DNA of 64,000 nt from Ophiura sarsii (Eukaryota; Echinodermata; Ophiuroidea; Amphilepidida; Ophiuridae). The position numbers and the translations under genes are program-made. Positions 19,980 to 31,234 of the stretch are shown piece after piece (within the stretch, counting starts at the first letter, position 1; every line of letters starts with the position of its first letter). The DNA is taken from the NCBI GenBank assembly GCA_035610835.1, contig CM069443.1, forward strand, positions 59,537,266 to 59,601,265, in the 5' to 3' direction. The notes below the pieces were generated by a model that ran no database searches, was not told where the DNA came from, and saw only the letters and a program-made list of their open reading frames with translations.

Positions 19980-22500
19980 CTGCTCCCTTCACAGCGCGGA
20001 AATAGTAACATGTAGCTTTTCATGATATTAAATTAAGTGGTAAATGTTTCGGTCATTTAAAATCCTTGGCGGCACACTACCCCAAAAAATAACGAGTACC
20101 CCCCCCCCCCCACCCCACCCCACCGGGTTTGATACATTACGGCCTATTTCCTCTACAATGTTAACAATTTTACTGTATAAGATTAATGTTAAATTTTGTT
20201 TGTCGTGTCCGGTTGTCGTGTAACGTGTGTGATTTGTTTTGAGATTTTCCTATTTGAGATACGAACAAATGCTAGAAACCCCCAAATGATTACTACAAAT
20301 ACAAACACAACTTTACCTTTTTGCATATCTTTGAGTGGTGTAACAGCAGCCATAGTAGCAGTGTTTCAAACAAGAACTAGTCCAACTTAGATCACTGATC
20401 ATTTTGTTCACAAGTACATAGAGACTAAACTATAACTCAGGAATTAGATAACACCTTTTCTGTACCACCAGGCAGGCAACTATTTAACAACAACAACAAA
20501 GTTGAAAGTCCAGCACCCACTGCGTAAAAGCACAATTCAAATGGTTGCCTCAACGAAGATAAGATACATAATTATTCCATGAAGTGATCATTACTGATTA
20601 AAGTACATATAGTTTTGTTTAGCGTAACACGGCTGTATTGAATGATACCCAGTTCAATCAAACACATTCAGTGTTTCTAGAATAAATTCATGTCATAAAA
20701 TTATACAATAATTGATACATGTATAACAAATTCTAGTATTTCACATTTGATATTAATTTAAACATTCAGCATGACACATCATTCTAAAAATGTTATACAA
20801 ATTAACACAAACCATATTTTTAATTATCCAGGTAACAAACAAACAAAAATAATACAAAATAAAAACACTGTCCTAACTAAATCAGACACACAGGAAGCTG
20901 TATGGGGAAACCATAAGGGAATGAAGTCATCAGCCAAGAAAACAATATTACTGCGTTGTTCTTTAGTAAACAATTCACATTTATATCTTTTTTTAACGTC
21001 CAACATTAAACACCTATGGTTTAATTAAAGGCTGTACGTGCGCATAATAATAATTTTATAATTTACATTGCTAATATTTTAAAATAATTGTTAAAATAAC
21101 AACATGAATTTTCTTTTCCTAAAAATTAAAATGCTAATAAGATTTGGTATCTTTAACAAAGTAATATTTTATTCAACTTAATGTCAAAAGTGTATCTTTT
21201 AAAAAAACATTTGGACTGGTCCACACAGGGCAACACAATATTCTTATAATTTAGGCCATTATATATGGTACAAGTGTCATTTGACTTGATGTGACTCACT
21301 GTATTTCATAGCTACAGAATTCCACCAGCGAGTATCGATGCCTTTGGAATCTCGGACTAATTTAGTACTATGTCCATGAATATTATTGAGTCACTATTAA
21401 AGCTTCCACCCAAAGTTGCTATTATATTTATATTATCGTTTTTACACAGGGGTCAACTCAAGATAACGTCACATCTTGTTTGTCATGGAATAGTGCGATA
21501 TGTATGAATTTCATCTAACTTTACATGAATAAGGTGAAATCTGCAAACATTATAGTATTTAGGGCAAATTTTATGAAGCAGCAATTGCCCTAATATTTTA
21601 TTATAAATTAGATTTGATATAAATTTAGAGAATGGTACAGAAATCCTGCTTTATATGTAAGTGTAATTCTGAATTTAAACAATTCTGCCTGTGTGTTGGT
21701 TTATTTTACATTCAATTGTGTGTTGCTTTGCATAGATTTGCATAATAAAAATAGTTGCACATTTTTATTTGTGCACAACTATATTTTAAAACAATTCATG
21801 AGCTATTTTTAAAAAGTGATCATGTTTCCCATCCACTTATTTTCCCATCTTTGCTATGCATTAGTCCTAACTCCCCGAGCATGATTTTGTGAATAAACTA
21901 TCAGTGGGAGAAATAATGGGTTACAGTTTTGGGTTTTTTTGGGTTGCGGGTTCACAAATTACGATAAACTGTTATACATTTTGAATTCATTTTGTCACTT
22001 TCCATTAAAATAGGCCTACTGTACTGCACCATACAGTCGCAAGTCTACATAAATTCCTTGCTGACAAATCAGCGCTCACTTGGACATGATGTAACCTTGA
22101 CTCTTTGGGGCGCATACGCTTGGTGGCGGTCTGTAATGACGATCCAAGCCCAGTGGTACTCGACTAATACGGTATACGGGGATGTGCCGCTCTAATGGGT
22201 CGCTTTTTTTCAAAAAATCCCTAAACATGGGACTTTGTGCTGGAAAATCCCATGGGCAAGCGTGTGCAACCTGCGGCCCGCAAAGCAATCCTAAAATTCC
22301 CATTTATGCGGCCCGTTTTAACAGGAACTCCCTAGCTTACACCAATGGCGGATTAATGTACACGTAGTGGTGTGCTCCCTTATAATTAGTAGGGTGACAC
22401 GTTGCATATAGTTTAACTCGAGGCGTGATTGTGTGTTAAAATCCAAGGTTAAATGGCACTTGCAGCAGTAACAGCAAGTAAAAAGAGGGGAAAGGCTTCC
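19980..22500. other. 2.5 kb of unassigned AT-rich DNA
   Basis: Contains a C-rich run at 20099-20125, AT-rich low-complexity DNA, and short ORFs with no motif. No inverted-repeat element bounded. A 5' UTR exon of SIAH could lie here but I cannot identify one. Confidence 0.4.
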
Positions 22501-22501
22501 C

Positions 22502-22591
22502 CTCCTCCGGACGTGTTTTGGAATGTTTGACAATCACTGCGAATAGATCTCAAAATCACAATGAGGCCCGGGTGGTAGAAAAGGTTGCACA
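22502..22591. repeat. dispersed repeat shared with 10040-10175
   Basis: CCGGACGTGTTTTGGAATGT to AGAAAAGGTTGCACA. The CGTGTGCAACCTGCGGCCCG at 22259-22278 could be an opposite hAT-like end, but this is unproven. Confidence 0.55.
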
Positions 22592-23317
22592 TGCTTGCCC
22601 TAGGGTCACTTTTTACATGGGTCTATTTTCGTGAAAATTGGGTATATTTTCGGAAAACACTATTTTGGGAAATGTGACTGTTTTGGGAAAAAGTAAACAT
22701 GGTATTGAAAGGGGAAACATTGCGTGGGTAGCCAAGTGTTTCCCTAATTTCAATCACTCAAAATGCCTAATTGTATGTGGAATTATGCAAATAAACTTGA
22801 AAAGTGCCACAAAAAATATAGAAATATGGACATTTTACAAATTTATGTGAAATACCAACAAATAAACACATTGTAAAATTAGGTAAATGTTCCGAATAAA
22901 CTTGGTATATCAAATAATTTGTGGTGAGATTGCTTGTTTTGATTTTTTATGAGTAAACAAAAAAAATCTGGCAGAAAATTTTGAAAATTGTTTTACATTT
23001 TTCATACTCTAACATGGGTCAAAAAGACTCAATTTTTCAGTAAATGGTTGTTTGTGCCGTAATGAAGAATGCAAAAGAAAATAAATTGGGTGTGTTTTGT
23101 CATATAGGTAAATTGTCTATCCAAGCGCAACAAAAAAGTTGCTGAATATACACTCACCATTTAAGTGAGGCAGTTCCAATTTGTCAGGAAAAACAACATT
23201 TCCTAAAAATACCTAAATATAGAAAACATCCTGTAGGGTGTGGTTGGTGTGTTCATGTCTAGTTCCAGATACACACATATTATATGTAGCAGGGTATGAT
23301 ATGAGGGCGTTTTCCCT
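22592..23317. other. unassigned AT-rich DNA
   Basis: Nothing recognised. Confidence 0.35.
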
Positions 23318-23620
23318 ATTTCAACCTACGGCTGTGAATCCTGGACACTGACACCTTCAAGCTGCAACAAAATCAATGCATTTGAAATGTGGTGTTGGCG
23401 CTGGATGCTAAGGATCACCTGGGTCATGAAGAGAACCGATGCAAGTGTGCTTCAGGAGGTTGGTGTGAAGACAAGGCTACTTGGGCTGATCAATTCCTAA
23501 ACTCTCTCTTATTTAGGTCATATTGCCAGACGCCAAGGAAACTGTCTAGAAAAGGTGATCATGCTTGGCAAGATTGAGGATGCACGCGGACCAGGCCAAG
23601 ATGGTTTGACAGAATAAAAA
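23318..23620 (+). pseudogene. LINE reverse-transcriptase C-terminal fragment
   Basis: Conceptual translation across frame breaks gives YGCESWTL, FEMWCWRWMLRITW, a VLQEVGVKTRLL run, LGHIARRQ and GKIEDARGPGQD. This order is typical of the region after the RT domain in RTE/BovB-like non-LTR elements. It is truncated at both ends and has an in-frame stop. Confidence 0.75.
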
Positions 23621-23696
23621 CTCTGGTGGGGCATCCTACTTATAGGGGCATTAAGAGATGTGGTGGAGGCAGCGCCCTCAATTACAAAAATATATG

Positions 23697-24184
23697 ATAA
23701 AAACTGGGATTTGTATATTTTTACAATTGTATTACATTTTACATGTATGAACTTACACCATACACCTACATGTATTATAAGGATTAAGAAAAAGCAGCCC
23801 TCTTGTACAACAAAACGTTGATTCAAAAATGCTGATCTCTGGCAGATCAGCATTTAACATCCCACAGTATCCCCCTGCAGTATACGTGATACATAATGCG
23901 AACCATATTTGCATGGAGGGTGTTTTTCAATAAATAGAGATGGTAAAAACTGGGATTTGTATATTTTTACAATTGTATTACATGTATGAACTTACACCAT
24001 ACAGTACACCTACATGTATAAGGATTAAGAAAAATCAGCCCTCTTTGTACAACAAAACGTTGATTCAAAAATGCTGATCTCTGGCAGATCAGCATTTAAC
24101 ATCCGACAGTATCCCCCTGCAGTATACGTGATACATAACGCGAACCATATTTGCATGGAGGGTGCTTTCCAATAAATAGAGATG
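23697..24184. repeat. 244-bp tandem duplication
   Basis: Two adjacent copies run from AAAACTGGGATTTGTATATT to CAATAAATAGAGATGGTA. Each contains the hairpin ATGCTGATCTCTGGCAGATCAGCAT in split form (stem ATGCTGATCT). The single copy at 40450-40680 shows the unduplicated state. Confidence 0.9.
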
Positions 24185-24249
24185 GTATTGTTTTAATCAA
24201 GATTTGCTGTATTTTTGTTAGTAGAAACAACAATAATGGCAATTTTTAA

Positions 24250-24534
24250 CCCTAACTCTAGATCACCACACGGCAACAGATTTCTTTTCCGACCCCCAAA
24301 ATTCACCAGACAGGTCACCCTGACCCCCCCCCCCCCCCCCGGGATTTGAACCACGGACCTCCAGTACCAGGGCCCAGATCCTAGCCATTACACCACGGCT
24401 GTCAGTCGACACTCGGCGAGTATATTCGCCTCGTTATATATAGCCTGGGTCCGTTTTGTAGCCCAAAAACCTGCACGCCGGGTTATAAAAACATTTTTTC
24501 CGCCCAGTTGCCGTGTGGTGTAGTAGAGTTAGGG
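24250..24534 (-). mobile_element. tRNA-bearing TTAA element (family F), nested
   Basis: About 30-bp inverted ends, CCCTAACTCTAGATCACCAC / GTGTAGTAGAGTTAGGG, TTAA at 24246-24249 and TTAT at 24535-24538. Inside on the minus strand is a tRNA-like head with A box TGGTGTAATGGCTAGGATC and B box GGTTCAAATCC. Next to it is the hairpin GGCGA...TCGCC followed by the TATATAGCC block shared with 37103-38104. The same locus of the sister repeat (TTAA at 40742-40745) is empty. Confidence 0.85.
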
Positions 24535-24617
24535 TTATTGATCATCTTGAATTATGAAGTAAATTTTTAAACATTTAAAATTGTCAACACCACTTTTAAG
24601 TTAAAATGTCCCTTTAA

Positions 24618-25144
24618 GTCATTTATCGATTGGCTGCTGACCGACGGAAGTGGCGTGTCATCACCAAAGTCTACGAGCTGTCAGTCTTGACAGAAAAACG
24701 TACCAACCAACCAAGGGCATAAGGGTAATTATGTTATGTCAAATTAAAATTGTCATTATGAAACTTTTCTAAAAATATGACAAATAAACTCTTAATTTGT
24801 GGTGGGCCAAAATTATCCATCAAGGGTCAAAGTATCACCATTCTATGGTATCATAAGGTGTATAATCAGGCCCATAACTCAAATACAAAGTACATAATGC
24901 TTGTTATACATTTCACATTTGACTTGGATACATGCCCAGGACTTAAGCATAGCTTGCATCTAAAATTACTGGGCTATGTGTTCATTTTTCAGGGTCTATC
25001 CAAATATTTCCAGAATTACATACCGATGTCATCACACAACTTCCGGGATTGCATACTGCTAACATCATGCCTTACTAGTGAAAAGCTTCACTGATAACTC
25101 TAAACCCTAATTTGAACATAATTTTGTTGGACCACTTATACTAG
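24618..25144. other. unassigned DNA
   Basis: The 105-codon ORF at 24777-25094 shows no motif. Nothing else recognised. Confidence 0.35.
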
Positions 25145-25497
25145 AGGGGCATTGAAAGATACGTATGGGAGTGCACCCACAATCCTGGAAATCAGTTTTT
25201 TTGCATCAAAGTAATACTTAGGCATACTAACTACCAACTGAAACAGTTTACCAACATTCGCAGTTATCATATAAAATTTCATGATTTTCTTAGTTTTGAT
25301 ATGATCAAACTAAGGTGCTGAATTCAGAAGTTATGCTAAGTTTTACTCACAGACTTTCGCGGCAAATCTCAACCCGGAAGTGCCGTTATTTGCTTAGTTT
25401 GGCATGAAGGCGATGTCAAAATTGTGTGACATTTTGGATTTGGGCTATGTTGATGATTATCTTTACGTTATTGGCTCATACATCTCTCAATGCCCCT
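25145..25497. mobile_element. TTAA MITE family B relative
   Basis: AGGGGCATTGAAAGATACGTATG at the left and CATACATCTCTCAATGCCCCT at the right, followed by TTAA (25498-25501). The left target has decayed. Confidence 0.75.
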
Positions 25498-25501
25498 TTA
25501 A

Positions 25502-26118
25502 ATTAAGTTTTTGCAGTCTTGAATAAAGGGTCCAGAAAAAAATCAACAGAAGCAAAGCACTCGTGTCAATGTCATATTTGAGCCAGCACAACCCCTGCAG
25601 CACAGATCCTTCCATGATAGCGGTGCAAGAGAGCGCACAGAGAGTCTCAGTCTAAAATCAAAATGTGCGATCCCTGAACAATATTGGTGGTACCAAACTG
25701 AAATTCACTGGAAAAGCGTAACATATGGCAAAATAACAGACCAGGAATACATGATTCTCTGTATTGCTCATCAATTGTAGACACCCAAGTGTCGACTCTT
25801 GCACGTGTGTACTGTGTATTGAAGCAAATCGAATTATCGCGATGTTCAAAACAGATTGTGGAAAAGATTAATGATATCGCTTTTATTTACAATGAAAAAA
25901 GTTTTCCCGGACTGTTAATGGTTGATATTTAGGTAGACTTTATCAGTATCTTTAATGTTTAAGATGATGAAATAAAAACTTTGATTCAGAGAAATCTCAG
26001 GCGTTTTTTTAAGAAAGCAAGAAATGCTTGCAAAAGCGAGAAACGGGCCTACGGTTTTATATCTCGTGAGGTTTTTATTACCCCGCCCATTAACACACGA
26101 CTTGGATGCATTTAGGTT
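25502..26118. other. unassigned DNA
   Basis: Nothing recognised. Confidence 0.35.
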
Positions 26119-26521
26119 AGGCCAAAAAAAAAAAATTGTTATATTGGCGTAACGGGCTGAACAAAAATAGGGTAGGTAGGTAGGGATTATTTTTTTTTTT
26201 TTTTTTTTAAATTTTTTTAGCAGCTGTTTTTGAACAATGTTAACCGAGTTTAAACATTCCCTATTGTTTGTTAGAAGTACCCATGATGATCACAATGTTT
26301 ATACTTCCGTTTTCGGAAGGAATTTCCGTTTATTCGAGGAGCACCGTCGTATTTCGTTCGAGAAAAAACATTTATTTTTTTCATTTTTTTATTTTTTAGG
26401 GTCTAGGGTCTGGTTTTTTTTTTTTTTTTTCACTGAAAAAAAAAAAAAAAAGTGTAGGGTCGGGCGTATTTTTAGGGTCGGGCGGGTTACGCCAATATAA
26501 CAAAAAAAAATTTTTGGCCTT
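26119..26521. mobile_element. GGCCAAAAA-ended MITE with poly-A/T runs
   Basis: AGGCCAAAAAAAAAAAATTG...ATATTGGCGTAAC at the left and GTTACGCCAATATAAC...TTTTTGGCCTTA at the right. Interior GGGTAGG and GGGTCGGGCGGG blocks recur in the copies at 6055, 11999 and 61420. Confidence 0.8.
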
Positions 26522-26879
26522 ATACAAGATCCCTTGAGTTTGGACAGTGTCAGGTAATTTCCCGGCACAAATTCACGGCTCCCCTCACTCGCAGAGTCAG
26601 AGTATTTTCTAAACAAATCCCTGACATTTTCCCCGCACTTTTTACCAGCCCAATATCAATCTCCGTCTCCCCAACGAAGATAACGAAAAATTCAACGGGA
26701 AAGGCTTATAGTCGGATTTATAATTGAACGAACACATTGTTGATTCGAAGCAGTGTATATGACACGTTATTCATAATTGGTGATTTCATGTCTAAAGAGG
26801 GAGACATACTCGATAAACATACAATCTCATACTTTTACTGCAATGTAATATTAAACTGTGAATTTCTACATTTTCCTAG

Positions 26880-27130
26880 ATAGTGTCGGTTACCAGTGAT
26901 AGCGAACATTTGATTTCAAACTATTAGAATAGATAGTTTATTCGTTCAACTTTATTTCACGAATGTAATAAGGTCAAATATTGAACAGCTCAGAAGTATG
27001 AAGCATTTATTCTGATTAGTGCAAAGTTCACCACATTGAAAAACTACATCACTCTTGTCTCAGCTACATCATTAGTTTCTTTTTCGGAGCACTACTTGCT
27101 CTGAGTCTGAGCATGCTCAGTTGGATAGCA
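26880..27130. repeat. dispersed repeat J, uninterrupted copy
   Basis: In reverse complement it matches 30490-30519 joined directly to 31231-31400, so it shows the empty site for the element at 30520-31230. GAGCATGCTCAGTT near 27112 also occurs at 31723. Confidence 0.75.
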
Positions 27131-28104
27131 CGGCCCTCTAGGCTCTTTTGACGTCAATGCGCCATTTATGAATAACGTCTATTGCGTACATTGCGTGAAG
27201 CGCGCACAACCATTAACCACATAAGTCATAAGACTGATAATTTTGGGAGCGATCATCTTTGTGCTGCGTGCATGTTGTTCGTTCAATTATTAATTAATTA
27301 GACTATAGTTCACCAGGCATGCGGGTAGCCCCAGAGGGGCCAGGATTACACTTACACTAGTACTACTACACTACAGAATGATCATGACGAATGCACAACT
27401 TATGTTACATTTTCAATTTGCTTTGGTATATTTTTGACCAGGCCAGGTCCAGCAGGAGAGATGTTATTACACCTCCCTGGTTTAGTGGAGCAGATGTGAG
27501 CCTGAGAAAAAAATAGGAACTTTTGTATTTGTATGCAGATACAGAACAGATATCTTCCTGCCTGACAGTAGATAGATGACAATCTCAATTAACACTTGCA
27601 CTAAAACTATATCCTTTTCACGATTGAATTAGGCCCTATTTAATTAATTTATTGATTTATGAATTAATAATATTCCGATTCGGACAACAAAGTTTTCAGA
27701 ATCTTGTTCGGTCATCATCGTTCAAAACTGGAGTAATACAATGAATATGGATGGATAACACTACTAAATAATAAATTTATAAACTGCATTTATCCTGAAG
27801 AATATACTTGCCGTTTTAAGAGGAATTTTGAGTTTAATGTATTGGTTCACTTCTCCGGGAATCCTCTTGTTGACATTCAGCAGACACTGCTGTACTGATA
27901 CTGCACTGCACAAAATGGCATGACATAGTTGATAATGGGTTCCAGAATATTCCATTATAAAATAGGGATGTAAGTTTTGCTTTGGGGAGGGTCAATGAGA
28001 TGAAAATTCAATGAGATTTACGAGCACAACGCAAACGCAGGCCAAATGGTTTCCCGACCCCAAAAGAGCGAGTATATTTTATGGCGTTTTCCGAGCAAAG
28101 TCAC
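27131..28104. other. unassigned DNA
   Basis: Nothing recognised; a TAATTAATTAATTAG run near 27287. Confidence 0.35.
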
Positions 28105-28480
28105 TAAAGGCATATTATGTGATCTTTTCCAGATAGCGCCCTCTATTCACTACTTTTTTTAGAAAGTAGATTTTCCTGAAGATTTACATTTCTGATCATA
28201 AATCATACATACATTCCAAGTTACAGAGCGATACGATTCCTAATTACCTCAAAATCATGGTTTTAGAGTGAATTTAGAGTAAAAATATAAACTGTCGGAG
28301 TTATCCGACAGTTTATTTTCACTCTAAAATCATGATTTTAAAGTAATTAAGAATCGTATCGCCCTGTAACTTGGAATGTATGTACGATTTATGATCAGAA
28401 ATGTAAATCTGCAAGAAAATCTACTTTTAATTTTTTTTTCGATGTTGAGGGCGTTCCCTGGAAACATCACATAATATAAC
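28105..28480. mobile_element. TTAA-type MITE family C, palindromic
   Basis: AAAGGCATATTATGTGATCT at the left; the right arm ends ACATCACATAATAT. The two arms meet at ACTGTCGGAGTTATCCGACAGT (28292-28313). Both arms contain GATACGATTCxTAATTAC and its complement. Confidence 0.85.
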
Positions 28481-28929
28481 GTGTCATTTTTTCTTCTTTG
28501 AAAATCAAATTAAAACTCAACCAAAGCCAAAATAATGTGTGTAATATTGTTACAAGCATAATATACAGACACTAAATTAGATCACAGCAGATGGGAGAGC
28601 TCCCATCTGCTATGATTAGATAAACCTCACTTAGGGACTGCTCATTATTTCTATTGGAGGAGGGAGGCGGTGGTAGCTGGAAGAAAGCAACAACCAAAAA
28701 CCCATGACCACCCCCTCTGGAATAGAAAAAAAAGTTATGACCCACCCCCACTCTGTGAGCTGGAAAATACTCCAAACAAAGACTTGATACTGATAGTGAG
28801 AAATCTCTGATTCAACAGATAACTCAAAAGCAGACAGGAGAACTAAGGAAGCATGCTAGTGAGCAGGCCAAGTACAATGAAACTCAAATTGATTTGTTAA
28901 AAAACCCAATATGTAACAAATATGCATAA
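28481..28929. other. unassigned DNA
   Basis: Contains the 8-bp-stem inverted motif CAGATGGGAGAGCTCCCATCTG (28588-28609), a perfect 22-nt palindrome, and pyrimidine-rich stretches. Confidence 0.4.
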
Positions 28930-29155
28930 AAGTTATGTGATCTTTTCCAGGGAGCGCCCTCTATTCATGATTTTTTTAGAAAGATGATTTTCTTGCAGAA
29001 TTACATTTCTGATCATAAATCGTACATACATTCCAGTTACAAAGCGATACGATTCCTAAATTACCTCAAAATCATGGTTTTAGTGTGAATTTGATAGACT
29101 AGAGAAAAATAAGTTGTGGGACATCAGACAGTTTATTTTCACTCTAAAATTTCTT
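28930..29155. mobile_element. MITE family C, right side missing
   Basis: GTTATGTGATCTTTTCCAGG through ATCAGACAGTTTATTTTCAC; the sequence diverges after 29155. Confidence 0.7.
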
Positions 29156-29822
29156 ATATGAATAATACATCTTCATGAATTCTTGAATGTATTGATTTAT
29201 ATCATAGATCCTTGATAAGGATCTATGTTAATATACAACTGGAAAACCTGCTGATGAATGTAATAGTTCAATAAAAATACATTTATATTGCATTTTGTAT
29301 ACACCCTATATTTCACTGATATCAGGCTAAGTGTCCAAGCTATATAGGTAAAAAGTACATAGAAAACCAAAGATCATATAACCCTGATAACAGTTTGACC
29401 TTTTTGACCTCGCCCTCGGTTCACTTGTCATGATGGTAGGGGTTGCCAGCAGCAGTAGAACAGACATGGCACTATTATAGATTTGTTTACACGGTCGGTC
29501 CATATGGACACACGCTTGGGTCCTGAAGGGACCATGCTCAAGCAAAATGCTCAGGCCAGGCTTTAAAGCCTATATTTAAGCATGCTGGCTGAATGAAATG
29601 AAAGTTAGAAAAGATGGAAGAAAAGAATGAAGTAAAAAGAACCACTTCCTACAAATAAAGTTAACAATTTTGCTGTCAGCCATGGACAAGAGAAAAGAAT
29701 AGACTTGATCCAATCTCATTTGCCATGTCCAGAGAATCTCCAGAGAATATGTAATATGGTTCAAACCTCATGATTTTATTAAAATTGTACATATTTTTAT
29801 ACAATTATTCAGATGTGTATAG
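29156..29822. other. unassigned DNA
   Basis: GATCCTTGATAAGGATC (29208-29224) is a small hairpin. No gene recognised. Confidence 0.35.
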
Positions 29823-30299
29823 GGTAGGTGTGGGTAATACGGGACCGTAGGTAATACGGGACCGCATCACTGAAATCTCATCTACAGCCGTCTGGCATTA
29901 CTAGCACTTTAAATAGCGCCCTCTATAGATAAATCAAACCCTTAGTGAATTGCATGACTATTATCATAGCTACCGGAATAATTACCAGCCAGAAAATCAC
30001 CACAACCTGTCAATTTAAGGGAAAATGCACCCATATTTTGGTCTAATTATAAAAATAGTGTTTTCATAGAATATGATGGTAAAGAAAAGGAAAGAGGGCG
30101 TGACCTGAATTTTTGCATGATTAAGCATGTTTCAGGTGTTGGTCCAACATGTATTGTGTGTGTGCTTCGCTAGTACAGTGTACATTGGTGTTATAATGCA
30201 TTGAATGGGAGCCGTGGGTTCACAATTGGTGAAGGTAATATGGGACAGCCAGCATGACGGTAAGCAAATGTCTTAAAGGTCCCGTATTACCCGTATTAT
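29823..30299. mobile_element. MITE with GGGTAATACGGGACC ends
   Basis: GTGGGTAATACGGGACCG (repeated in tandem at 29832-29864) at the left; GGTCCCGTATTACCCGTAT at the right; the interior is noncoding. Confidence 0.7.
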
Positions 30300-30519
30300 A
30301 TGTTAGTAAATTGTTTCTGCCATCGGTTTGTCTATGGGATGTACATGTATATATATGTCTTCAAAATTGTTACAGGCTGCGTATAATTGGAACCAGTTAT
30401 GCTTCAGCTGTTATGATTGGTTGACATGATTGTGTTTCATTTTCTGAAGTAAATAAGTATCATCCTCACTTCGCGAGAAACAAGTCTTCATACTACTGAG
30501 CTGTTCAATATTTGACCTT

Positions 30520-31230
30520 GGGGACCGTTCATTAATACTTTGGTGGGGGGGGGGGGGGGCGGGGGGGGGGGGGGGGGGGGCTGGATAATTTCATTTTTGG
30601 TATATCAAAACTTTTTTGACCCCCACTCTCGCCATGCCACACACTTTTTTGACAACCCCCCCCCCCCCCGTTATATTACTGCCTGCATCTGAAACTTTCT
30701 TGTCCCCGTTCATTGTTATCAAGTTCAGAGAACATAGATATGATATCTTTTATGGGATTTTCTTTGACCATGTATCATATTCTATTTTTGATGACGCATC
30801 ACATCTAGAAGGGCAGGTTGTAGAATCTAGAGTGAATCAGAACTCTCACTTCAATTGCAGGTATCTTTGGTTTAGTGCCATGGTCTTTAATCCCCTGAAT
30901 AAATTCACATATTTATGCACGGATCTCTATTTTTGAAACCAATTAGGATGCTCCCTCCAATATATATCCTGGCTTTAAATATGTTTTTGCTATTGACATG
31001 AGTTATTTGCCCTTCAATCTTTTTTAGCTGGGCTGGTACATAAAAATAGGCCCGTAGACATCTGCGCGCGTAGCGCGCCAAAAAATAGTTTTTTTGACCC
31101 CCCCTCTGGTGGGGTTTTCAAAAACTTTTTTGACTCTCCCTTTTGCAGAGTATCAAAACTTTTTGGGCTCCCCTATAATTATCCAGCCCCCCCCCCCCCC
31201 CCCCACACACCAAAGTATTTATGAACGCTT
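30520..31230. mobile_element. 711-bp element with poly-G/poly-C flanks inside its ends
   Basis: GACCGTTCATTAATACTTTGG plus a G run at the left; a C run plus CCAAAGTATTTATGAACG at the right. CCTT stands at 30516-30519 and 31231-31234. The reverse-complement copy at 26961-26990 reads straight through CCTTATTAC and is the empty site. TCAAAAACTTTTTTGAC motifs recur inside. The 106-codon ORF at 30616 is not coding-like. Confidence 0.85.
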
Positions 31231-31234
31231 CCTT

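Larger units (their letters stand above)
23644..24613. mobile_element. TTAA MITE family B with internal duplication and nested element
   Basis: Left AGGGGCATTAAGAGATGTGG, right AATGTCCCT then TTAA (24614-24617). It holds a ~244-bp direct duplication (23697-24184) and a nested family-F element (24250-24534). Removing both leaves about 440 bp, close to the 399-bp clean copy at 40411-40809. Confidence 0.8.

Noticed and set aside
22259..22591. Complete hAT-Charlie element between GCAACCTGCGGCCCG and AGAAAAGGTTGCACA
   Set aside because: No matching inverted ends or 8-bp duplication could be found, so only a dispersed repeat is reported.
30616..30936. 106-codon ORF as transposase of the 30520-31230 element
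   Set aside because: No motif, homopolymer-derived proline run, and AT-driven composition.
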